Shown here one piece after another: positions 1-10,095 of a stretch of 31,888 nt of DNA. Position 1 is the first letter of the stretch, and each line of letters starts with the position of its first letter. Both the position numbers and the translations under genes were made by a program. The notes under the pieces were generated by a model. The model was not told the DNA's origin. It saw only the letters and a list, made by a program, of their open reading frames with translations, and made no database searches. The DNA is taken from positions 1-31,888 of the forward strand of contig JNEM01013075.1 of assembly GCA_000697335.1 (NCBI GenBank), read 5' to 3'. The DNA comes from Conidiobolus incongruus B7586. Taxonomy: Eukaryota; Entomophthoromycota; Entomophthoromycetes; Entomophthorales; Conidiobolaceae.

Positions 1-2823
1 AATTTAAATATTTTATATTAAAAATCTATTTATCTTAATATTTTTATCTTTATTATCTTAAATAAAAAATATTTTACTTAAAAATATTATTTTAAGTAAA
101 TTGGGATATTTATAATAAATTCTAATAATTATAATACTAATTATAATGATAGATGAAACCCTTATGATTAATTAAAAGATTTATTATTTTTATAGTTAAA
201 AGGTGATAATTGATAATAATAACCAATTAATTATTAATATCTTATTATCTTATATTAATATTGAATTAGATCAACCATAGATTATTAAAAAGTAAATTGC
301 AACAGATATGTAAGATAGATCTTAAAATTATAAAACAAAAATATTTTAAATATAATATTTCAAATAATAAATATAATATTTTTAAAAAGATATTTTAAAA
401 ATAAAATCATTTTGAATTTTATTTCAAAGCTTTATAACTTTAAATTTATAAAAACAAATATATAACTAGAAATTCTTTGAAACTATAATTTAAAGTTAGC
501 ATTTATGAAAAAGATATTATAAATATTAATATAAAGAATAACTGATAAATAAATTTAATTATATATTTTTTTAAGTTTATGAATTTTTTGTCAAAGTGAT
601 AAATATTTAAAATTTGAAAATATAACAAATCTGATAAAAAATTTAAAAATAGTCAAGTTAAGAACAAAAATAAAACCAATAAAAAATATTAAGGAAATGA
701 ATCATAAATAACAAAATATTATAATTTAAAAATAAATTTATTTTAAGATAATAAAAATAAAATGAAATATTTAATTGGAAATTACTTAAATAGTGGATAT
801 CAATAAATAATTAACATATATTATTTTTGATGTATAATAAAAAAAGCTCATAAAAATATATAATATTATTTTATTATCAAAAATGATTATTAGTTAGATA
901 AGTAAAATAAAAAAATTTTAAATTAAGTAATATATAAAATATTAAAAAAAAGGTATCGTTAACTTACTTTTATTTATTACAGGTTACTCATAATATTCAT
1001 ACCATTAGTAAAAAGCTCAAACATAGTTGATACCTAAAAATAAAAGGGCTTTGTTATTTAATTTTGGTATTTTGATACTATTAAGATTATAAACTATAAC
1101 TAAACTCCCAAACCAAACAAAACTAAATATATAATTGTATCATGAGTTAATGTCTTAATTATTTAATAAGAATAAATATTAAGACAATTTATAGTGTTAT
1201 TATTATTTGAAAATTATCTTATAATATTGTTTGTACTAATTTTTATTATAAGATAGAAAGAAAAAATTATAAAAATCATAGAGAGTTAAAATTTTGTAAA
1301 TAAATTATATAGGAAAATTACCATGTCAAATTATTAAATTTTATTATTTTATTTTATTTTATGAATTTGAAATTCAATGTATAATATAAAGTGCAAATAA
1401 ATATATTGAGAGTAAAAACACAAAACCAATGTTAAGATAGTCTTATTACAGATTTTATGAAAGCTCTATAACAATACAAGGGAGAATCATTAGTGAAAGG
1501 TAATTATTTATAATATACATCATAAAAGCAAAAGATATAATAATTATGGGTATTTGAATATATATTTTGGATTAAATAATAATTTCAAATGTCTTCAATA
1601 TTAAGAAAAAATGGACCAAGACATCAATATTGCTAAAAACATACACTCTTTATTATCTATCAATTAATTAAGCCAGTCTTCCAACATTGATGCTAGGACT
1701 TAAGCTCTTGAGATCTCCAGACACCGTGCAGGATTTGGAGAATTTTAATTGTAAGAATATGTTGTTATAGTTCACTCTATAAATTACAAACTAAATATTG
1801 TAATATAATCATAAAATAAGAATGATTATTTTTGACTAAATATTCTATTGATAGAGGATTGGATAATATCAATTTGCAATTCATAGCAATTCGTTATAAA
1901 AATCATTACAATTAATACAAAGAACAGCATTGAATCTGATAAACAGAAATTTTGTGTATACCATGTTAAATATTAAATATCCAAGAAATCGTATTACTGG
2001 TTTATCAATAAATAAAATGAATTATTACCACAAAATATGATAAACGTTGAATAATGATTTGGCGGCAATTATAAAATAATTATATTAATAGAACCTATTC
2101 GTTTTCTCTTTATAATGTATCTTTCAAATTGCTAAAATAATAGTGTTGAGAAAACAAATGTTTGATAGTAGAAATTATGTAAAATTTTTGTTTACTAGGT
2201 TTAATGACTTGTGAATCATATTTTATAAAGCTATTTATACGATCCGGTTTTATTAAATCTTAAATATCTTTTTAATAGAAAAATAAATTTCTTCCCAAAT
2301 ATCTTAATATATGATAATTCAATATTACTAAAAAAGTTAACCAGTATAATAGCATATGTGTATAATACAATTGAATAAAAAGGGTAGTAAATTGAACTAA
2401 GAATTCATTCTAAGTTGTGGAAAAATCATTTCAATAACTTTAAAATAACATACAATTGCTTTTTTGGAAATTGATTCCTACTGTCAAAATGTAAAATAAA
2501 GTATGATAATCTATTAATTAATTCAAAGCTCTGCAGATTCATTTAATAAATATTGGTATCAAATTATAATGTTGTTATTAATTGTAAAGGATATTTCAAC
2601 TGATAATGATTAGTTTTGAAAAACTTTGAATCTATTTTATGATCGTTAAGCGTTGATTAAGATGAAAATTCAACTCCATTCTATTAGACTCCTGACTTAA
2701 CACGTCAATTTTATAAAACTATTATGCAATTAAAAAAACTATGACTTCAATTTTGAATCAAATTCATAGTAGGTTTAATACCTAAATTTAAGAATTTAGA
2801 TAATGTGTTAGTATTTGCCATAA
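1..2823. other. AT-rich gene-free region
   Basis: This stretch is extremely rich in A and T, with stops in every frame, and I see no gene in it apart from the small island at 1673-1750. Composition becomes more balanced from about 2810, where the promoter of the velvet gene begins. A short ATG-to-stop frame at 2824-2970 (48 residues) lies across that promoter and looks accidental. GGTATC at about 952 and GATACC at about 1029 form a weak inverted repeat with no evident meaning. Confidence 0.6.
1673..1750. other. Small GC-richer island, possible exon relic
   Basis: About 78 bases of nearly even composition sit inside DNA that is otherwise mostly A and T. On the plus strand the island follows an AAG that could be a splice acceptor and is followed by GTAAGA, a good splice donor; one frame is open through it. 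A minus-strand frame is also open and ends in TAA. It contains an 8-base palindrome, GAGATCTC. I do not recognise either translation. It could be an internal exon of a lost gene, an RNA gene fragment or chance. Confidence 0.25.
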
Positions 2824-2857
2824 ATGGATGAGGTTCTTAACTTGCCAACTCCGAAAA

Positions 2858-2935
2858 CCAATCACTTTCCCAATTTCATGGACACAAGATCAATCCACAC
2901 AATTGGATTTTCAGATTGGCCAAATGATATAAAAA
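2858..2935 (+). promoter_or_regulatory. Velvet gene promoter: CCAAT motifs and TATA box
   Basis: A TATAAAAA box lies at 2928-2935, about 285 bases upstream of the velvet start codon. CCAAT pentamers occur at 2858-2862 (plus), and as ATTGG at 2902-2906 and 2915-2919 (minus). Composition shifts from AT-rich background to balanced DNA here. Transcription would be expected roughly 25-30 bases after the TATA box, giving a leader of about 250 bases; that start is inferred. Confidence 0.5.
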
Positions 2936-3197
2936 GACCAAGAGCTCTATCGGATGGTCTATTTTTGTAATTTTTTACATTTTCGCTCATTAAAACTCCT
3001 ATTGAGTTTGGGTTCGTTGCAGCGTTTTTAAGTTCTTGGGTTATCCCGAATCAAATCTTCACTTATTCTTTGTGTTATACTCTTTAAGCATTATTTTGGT
3101 GTTTAAAAGTTTCTAATTCCTTCAGCTTTGTTAGGCTACTCTAAGTTTATTTACCTCTGGTGTTTAGTTCTTAACTAGTCGTTTCATTCAAAAGTTT

Positions 3198-3329
3198 ATG
3201 CATTCTTCAGTCAATTGTCATGTCAATCCATCTATCATCTCATTCCAGCAACTTCCTTCCAGCCAACGCTCCAAACGGTCCACTAATTCCCCTCCCCTCA
3301 TCTCCTCTAATTTATCAGTTGGAAATTAA
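3198..3329 (+). promoter_or_regulatory. Upstream ORF overlapping the velvet start
   Basis: A 43-codon frame starts at ATG 3198 and ends at TAA 3327-3329. It is out of frame with the velvet coding sequence and runs past its ATG at 3220. It appears to be the only ATG in the predicted leader after about 2960. Its start has T at -3 (weak), while the velvet ATG has G at -3. Ribosomes that used it could not reinitiate at the velvet start, so it would lower velvet output unless bypassed by leaky scanning. The frame is seen directly; the regulatory role is inferred. Confidence 0.4.
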
Positions 3330-4201
3330 GCAAAATCCTAAGCATTCAAGAATGTCGGGGATGGGTTTGAAGGCCGAGCGTCGACCACTGGATCCTCCCC
3401 CTATTATCCAGTTGAAGGTTCTGAATGAGAATGAGCAGGATGTCACCAAGGGGTAAGTTGAGGCCATTTACGTTTGCCACATATCAATATTTTCAATTAA
3501 ATTAAGCCTAACTGTCAGTTTTTCTATTATTTAGAATATTAATCAATAATCCCTACTTTTTGCTACAAGCCACTCTGACTTCAGTTGATGGAACTCAAGA
3601 TTTAATTTCTCTCACCGACAACACCACCGGTACTCTCTTGGGCGATACTGTATCGTCTTTGTACCCACTTCGCGATTTAGTCAACATGGAAGGTGCTTAC
3701 TTTTGTTTTGCAAACCTTTCTGTGCGCTTAGAAGGTTGTTATCGCCTCAAATATCATTTGATGGAAATGACTCCAGAAGGGGTTCAATATCGTACCAGCT
3801 GTTTTTCTGAGCCATTTCAAGTGTACTCACCTAAGTTATTCCCAGGCGTTGAGGAAAGTACTTTGACTAGTTTGAAGTATGCTAATATGGGACTGAAATT
3901 AAGAGTTCGTAAGGAGACTAGGGCCAAAAAAATCAAATTGGACCCTCAATCAGAATCAGAGCAGAGCAATTTTACCCCTAGCGCTTCTTCCTCTGCTTCA
4001 TCTCCTTTGCATTCGGTTGCTACACCCGAGCCTCTCGTCGAGCAACCATCTCATACTGTCAATCATAAAATGAGTCTAAGCTTTATTTTGAGCTATAGAG
4101 ACAATGAGACGATAGATGAGTCCAAAGTATCCAATACTTACTTCAACCAATATCAACCTTCAACAATTTACAACGATATATACAGCTATTACTACAACTG
4201 A
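3220..4201 (+). CDS. Velvet-domain developmental regulator (VelB/VosA-like)
   Basis: Two exons, 3220-3452 and 3535-4201, joined across an 82-nt GTAAGT...TTTAG intron with a CTAAC branch-like motif near 3510, give 299 aa. The velvet fold spans about residues 31-203. Visible signatures are RMSGMG and ERRPLDPPP (44-61), NNPYF (about 82-86), FANLSVRLEGCYRLKY (about 136-151) and FSEPFQVYSPKLFPGVEEST (about 168-187). These match VelB and VosA family proteins, nuclear factors that bind DNA through the velvet domain and link sporulation, light and secondary metabolism. A basic stretch RKETRAKKIK (about 203-212) could be a nuclear signal. The tail is Ser/Pro-rich and then Tyr/Asn-rich and looks disordered. 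The domain is compact, without the long insert seen in some VelB proteins. The choice between VelB and VosA is uncertain; the family call is firm. Confidence 0.93.
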
Positions 4202-6190
4202 ATTAGTTTAATATTTATCTCAGATCCATTAGTCATATACTTTCCTTGGAATTCATATCATATTTTTCCTGATTCTCTCTTTTCTACATTATCCATCTCT
4301 ATTATTATTTTATTATCCTTTATATTACTCTTTTCCCCATTTATTCTTTGTCAATAATCAAATAAATCATAATTATAATATAAAAAATATTTTTCATTCT
4401 TTGCCTATAACTTTAAACACGTTCATTATTCATTATATCAAAGCTAATTTATTAAGGATTAATTAATGATTTAAAAATTTTATCAATAGTCGAATCATAT
4501 CAAATTTTGTTACAATATGCTCAAATTTGTATAGCAATTACAACCAGTCATCTATGAACTGAAATATTATTGTTTAATATAAGTAATTACGAATACTACA
4601 AATTTCATATTATTTTAGTAAAATATATTTTCAATAACTATTTTGTGTTCTAGTAACCCTATTACAATTTACCTAGCTTTATTAAAATTCAATATCAAAT
4701 CAGACGCAAAAAATCAATAATACAAGGTATAAAATATTAATTAATGATTAATTCTAAACTCTGGAATATGTTGATTAAAAATTATAATTTGATTTCAGCA
4801 ATAAGAAATTATATAAAAGAGCAGGAAGTAAAACATGATTTTAAAAGGTTTAGTTGTTTAATTTATTATCAAGTTTACTTGTATTTGATTGATTAGTTCA
4901 ATATGATTTATTAGCATAATTCATAACTGAAAATCTAAAATGGGGTAATTGTAATGAAATAATGTGAATCATATAATAAATAACATGACACAGTATCTTT
5001 CAAAATATAAAATAAAATATTGATTAATTACATTAACTGATAAATTATAATCCTATGATATTCACACAAAATACTTCAAGATCCGCTAGATTGGTAATAA
5101 CATAAAAAAATATTTCTCTAAAGAATATCAAAAAAAATAACATAAAAATTAAAAACCTCTAATTCTCCCAACCAATCAGGTTCTGATGTTTTATTTATAC
5201 TAATAAGTAAAATTAACTAATGTGCCAGATTTGAAAAATGCGCAATTTTAACTAATTTTCAATTATTAATCCAGTTAAGAGAAATGATCGGTAAATTTCG
5301 GATAAAGTAAACTTAATAAATTGTTGATATAATTTTGGTACAAAAAAAATTTTTTATAAAAATTTGAAAAAGATTTATATTCTTGAATTTCGTTAAATTA
5401 AAATTAAAAAAAATTGATAGTTTTATTTAATGAATTACTAATCAATTAAAATATTCTATAATAACATAAATAATATGGGTTCTTATTAGATTTTAGATAT
5501 TATTTGTAAATTAAAAATTAAAGAAATTTTTTAAAAAAGGTAAAGATATTAACAAGTAGTATGCTTTACTCTCTCCTTTAGAGTTCATATTGTGTTATTT
5601 AAGTTCTTCAAAGTTATAAATCAGATAATCATTTATACAATCAACTATCTAAAAATCAATGAGTTTGATTAAATTTGGCAATATATCAATTACTGTTTTA
5701 TGTTTGAAGAATCAAAAAATATATTAATACATATCATCCAATCTTTTAATTTTTCGGATGAATTAATTATTAAAAATTATATTGAAGTATAATATAGCAT
5801 GAGAAATATCAATAAATCTCTTGGCATTTTGAAGTGATATTAATTATATTAACTCTATTACTTTAACTAATGAAAAATATTTTGAAAATAAAATAAAAAA
5901 ATATTGATATAATTTTATAGGTTTAAAACAGAGTTAAATTTTGAATTTGAATTTTACACTATATAGTTATAAAAGAATTTATAAATCATTAAATCCAAAA
6001 TTAAATTCAAATTGTAAACAGTATTGTACAAAAATAACTATATATATTTAATATTTAGATTGATAAGAATATATAGAATATATAGTATTATTGTATCTGA
6101 AATTCTTTGGAATTGGAAATAATAGTATAGCATTCGTTAATAGAAATAAAATATAGAAATGAAAATTAATACGAAACTTTAATTATATAC
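4202..6190. other. AT-rich intergenic region
   Basis: This lies between the velvet gene and the end of the decayed amidase gene. The first 150 bases are pyrimidine-rich and probably hold the velvet 3' UTR and poly(A) site. A CCAATCAG motif occurs near 5171 but no gene follows it on either strand. I see nothing else that can be supported. Confidence 0.55.
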
Positions 6191-7920
6191 TCATAAATAT
6201 TTTATATTCTGAAATAATGATTCATTAAAAATATTAGTTATTCTTAATACTAACACATCACTACCAAATTGACCAATTAGTTGCACTCCAATAGGTATCG
6301 TGTCTCTGATTCAGTAGGAATTGAAATTGATGGAAGTCCTAAAAATAAAATTGATTAGAAGAGCTTTAACAATATAAGAAATCGAAATACCTGCTAATCT
6401 TGAAAGAACAGTAAATACATAATTTGAATAGGTTTTGGCACCTTTAGGGAGGTTGTCAATCTTCAGAGGAGGACTGAACGCCGTGGGAGTGAGGATAGCA
6501 TAAACTGGTTGGTCAGTATTAATTTGGTTAGAGGAGATCCAATTTTTTTTCAACACATAATCAAAGTCTCTTTGAACCAAAGAACTAACTTTTTGAGCGT
6601 TCAAGGGATAGTCATTGTAAGCACTATAAGAGTATTAGAAATTAAATATTAAAGTGTGATATTGTTAATTGCATATGAGAAAGTGTAAATATACTAAGAA
6701 TTCTCTTTTGAACTTCCCTCACCAAAACCCTGTTGCCGGCTTTGACACAATTGGGCTATAAAGTTTTCAACTTCTCCAGTGGTGCGATAGCGGTATTTGA
6801 TCCCATAGTATCTTGCTAAATTAGAGAAGGCTTCAGCCAAAGTAATAGTATGGTAAGAAGGTAAAGCATATTTTGTGTGCGATAGTGAAATTTTGACAAT
6901 TTTGGCTCCAGCTTGTTGAATCTTATCTATAGAAGACTACCACTGATGTTTCGCTTGATCATTTTGTTCTTCAATAATGTATTCCTATAATGCTTATTAT
7001 GATAAATATGTTATTGGTGATTGACGCTATCATTACTTTCGGTATACCAATGAAAACATCAGAGAGAATGTCAGAGTTTATAAATAGAATTTGATCCAAT
7101 TGACTGTTGAGCTGATTACGCAATGATTCAGTTAAGCAGATGGTATCAAGAGTATCATGATGATCTAAATGTTTAGATGCTTCTGCTACAAGGTTCAAAT
7201 CGGAAGAAATGATACCAATGGTATCCAAAGAGTTGGCATATGAAATCAAACCGAATCTAGATATCCTACCATAACTTGGTTTGAATCCATATACTCCACA
7301 GTAAGAAACTGGAAGACGAACTGAGCCACCAGTATCTGAACCTAAGCTTAAGTGCGCGATTCCAGCACCAACAGCACAGGCTGAGCCACCAGAACTTCCT
7401 CCTGGAACTAGATCATTTAGAGTAGGATGCTTACAAGGACCAAAATGCAAATATAAATTAGCAAAGCTAAAAATATATTTTTTTTCTCAGATCGAAATAA
7501 TTATTATTAAATGTCTAACTCATTTCAAATTATCTAAATTAGACTTTCCCAAAATAATGCAGCCAGATTCTTTTAGTAAACAGGTACATGTATCATCATC
7601 AGTAGGCAAAAAAATTGTTATTCAAGTATAGATAAACTAATAAAACAAAATAAAAATCAACCTATTAAATATTTTGAACTACAGGTAGCTGATAAGTTCT
7701 TAACGCAAATATTATTTTTGAAAGTTAAAATAATACCATCTAATTTATTCAGTGAAGACCCTGAAAAATATTTTAAATTAAAAATTTTAAAATTCTATAG
7801 TATTTCAATAAATTATCATCCTGTTTAGCACTCTCATAACTAGAATAAAGTTGATTTAAAGTAGTTTCTTTCTTGTTAATATTATTAAAGCAGTAAAGTT
7901 TATTATTAGAATTAATCAAG
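6191..7920 (-). pseudogene. HER2: Decayed mitochondrial GatA-type amidotransferase subunit A
   Basis: The minus strand carries the parts of a GatA/HER2 amidase in order. In mitochondria this subunit, with GatB and a third partner, converts Glu-tRNA(Gln) to Gln-tRNA(Gln). Recognisable blocks are an N-terminal SYESAKQDD segment (about 7840); LDGIILTFKNN, holding the triad lysine (about 7730); ESGCIILGKSNLD (about 7560); [19 protein letters not shown] with the nucleophile serine, and [14 protein letters not shown] (7410-7230); HTKYALPSYHT (about 6870); NDYPLNAQKV (about 6600); and IPIGVQLIGQFGSD (about 6270). Introns such as the one starting GTAATG after IPK and the one starting GTATTT after RLAG are intact. 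The gene is nevertheless broken: TAG at 6937-6939, TGA at 7520-7522, frame changes near 6718 and 6300, a missing donor after the first block and a missing acceptor before about 7605. I see no first exon. A-run sequencing errors could explain some breaks but not all. Confidence 0.82.
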
Positions 7921-8640
7921 TAATTATAAAAATTTCCATTGATTTAGTAGTATTAAAAATTTAATTGAGTATCAAACATAATTTATTATTGTAAGTTCTA
8001 AACTTAAATTAACAAATATTATGATAGCTGAATATAATTTTTATATATTATAATTAATTTGTTTACTGGATATTTTATAATTTTAATAATTTTTTAGAAA
8101 TTTTATATTGTTGATTCATTATTTTATTTTTTTTTATTACCTCTAATTGAATTAAAATTTATAATATCAAAAATCAAAATAAAATTATGGGTTTGGACTA
8201 TTTTTATGAATTTTCAGTTGTCAAAATTGATTAAATAAATGTAAAATATCATATTGTTTAATCATTAATATTTATTAAGACAATCAATTAATTTATTGAA
8301 GCAATAGAATATAAAATGACTTATATTATATTGAAATTGATAATGAATCCAAATTTTAGAGAATTCTGGAATTGTAAAGATATCATTAATTTGATTTATT
8401 TCATTCATAAAATTTATAAAATGGTTGTACAGATCTTAGTCGTTAGTAAAATTTATGTGCTATTGGTAGATTATTGAAATATTATGTGGTAAGCACGCGG
8501 TGTGCGACTGTGTAATAAGTAGTTTATACCTTTACAGGTATTAAATAGCAATTTGTAAATGAATATAGGGTGATGATTAATCTATAATCAAGGAGGTTAG
8601 TTATAATTAATTAAAAACTGGCCAGAGTAGCATGAGAGTA
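7921..8640. other. AT-rich spacer between decayed amidase and GATA gene
   Basis: This holds the downstream flank of the GATA gene and the upstream flank of the decayed amidase. No coding region is visible. At 8526-8541 a perfect hairpin ATACCT-TTAC-AGGTAT lies about 100 bases beyond the GATA stop codon, next to a GC-richer patch at 8490-8510. It may be part of the GATA 3' UTR or 3' end, but there is no direct evidence for that. Confidence 0.45.
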
Positions 8641-10095
8641 TTATGTTTCGGGTAATGTTTCGAGTGTTGAGCTTGACTGTTCTTTAATTAAATCGCATGG
8701 CTTAGGTATGAATTTTCTCTTCTTGATTGGTGTCTGAATTGTTTTAGAAGTACTCTCGTCGTCCGTTTTAATTTGAGAAGAGTTGGAATCTGCCTTAAGT
8801 TCTGGTGACACGGAATGTTCAGATTGAGTCGAAGCAGAATATTCAACTTGAGCGTTGTGATTGGATTTGGGCGGAGTTTTTTGTTGAGGAAGTGCCGATG
8901 CAAGAGTGACTGTTGGATCTTTGCCATCTTGAGGGAATTCTTTAAGTATCTTGCCATTCTTCCATTTCACGCCACATGCATTACAAAGTGTTCCTGGTCC
9001 AGATGGACCTCTGCGCCACATAGGAGTGGATTTGCAGTGACAGTGAAAGCAGATTTTTTGGCCGGAGGAATTGGATTTATGATTAGTGAAAGTGTTCGAG
9101 GTGGCTGTGGGTTGGGAGTTAAAATCAAATGAGGGCTTGGAAAGACGATTCTAATAAATATATTAATAAACTATAATACCGAAGAATATAACCAATGTAC
9201 TAACCATATTACTATCAAAGCTCGAAAGCTGTCTTTTAAAAGGTTTAGATGAGGAGGTATGCATATTATTTGATACTATTGTCCAGTCAGTTTTCTTCAA
9301 TATCTACTATTAAGTGAGTAAAATGAAAAAAGTAAATAAATGAAATCTGTGATGGATACCTTGGATAATTTTAATGGAAGTTTAGCTGTGAGAAAATTAG
9401 TTGGCCAGCCGCATGACAGAGCTGATGTCTAAACACAGAAAATGATTAGATATATTTGAAATAAGAAATGAAAATATATTAACCTTATTGTAGAAAGTAG
9501 TATCAAGTTTTAAAGTATTGGTATAAGATATTAGATTGGTGGCGAGATCGGTGTTGACATTAGAAAGATGAAGGGTTAATTGTGTAGATCTATTATTGGT
9601 GTTAGGATCTGTTTTAGTAAACTCCTTAGTTTTAATCAAGATAACAGTAATCTATAAATATAAAGTGAATAAAGTAAAGAAGTATATATAACAATATTAT
9701 TACTTGATAAGGCGATCTGAAATTGGTCTTTTCAAGAACGCAGTCATTAGGGAAAATATATATTTTATTCAAGCGAATTGGGAATTTCAACAATATTTTC
9801 CCCTTATATCTCCAAAACTCTACATGAAGAAAGGTGTAGATATTGTAATTGATATTCGCAGTCCCCAAACACTTTTTATCAACAGCCTTTGAAGTTTCAA
9901 TAGTTTGATCTTGATGGAAAATCAGATTTGAAATAGATTCATCAATAGAAAATATAGAATCTAAGATGATTTCCCTTTGAGCATTAAACTTATTAAATAC
10001 TTCAAGCTTTTGACTATAGTATTAGATTAGAATAGCTGAAAGTTAAAAAAATTAATAATTTATGACTAATAAAATTACCTGGAGTTGGAAGTCAT
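8641..10095 (-). CDS. GATA zinc-finger transcription factor, six exons
   Basis: Exons at 10095-10079, 10013-9704, 9651-9484, 9428-9360, 9303-9205 and 9150-8641, with introns of 52-65 nt, give one frame of 390 aa. All donors and acceptors are GT-AG and phases match at every junction. An in-frame TAA lies 18 nt upstream of the ATG. The zinc finger is at about residues 254-278: two CX2C pairs with 18 residues between (CFHC and CNAC), with TPMWRRGPSGPGTL in the loop and GVKWKNGKIL after it. This 18-residue loop is known from plant GATA factors and fungal white-collar proteins; most fungal GATA factors have 17. A nuclear DNA-binding role at GATA sites follows from the family. There is no PAS domain, so it is not an ordinary WC-2. 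Residues 1-190 are rich in predicted strands and aromatics (for example FLHVEFWRYKGK) and match no domain I know. The C-terminal tail is Ser/Thr/Gln-rich with a basic IKKRKFIPK cluster. The first, 17-nt exon is the least certain part. Confidence 0.87.

Noticed and set aside
1667-1760. tRNA-Leu-like anticodon arm around CTTAAG
   Set aside because: The five-base stem pairs only with G-U wobbles and no D arm, T arm or acceptor stem can be found around it.
2824-2970. 48-codon ATG frame upstream of the velvet gene
   Set aside because: It spans the CCAAT and TATA elements of the velvet promoter, has no recognisable features and ends before the predicted leader proper.
5931-6060. Imperfect inverted repeat around AAATTCAAATT
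   Set aside because: Only about 11 bases match, and such A/T repeats are expected by chance in this composition.
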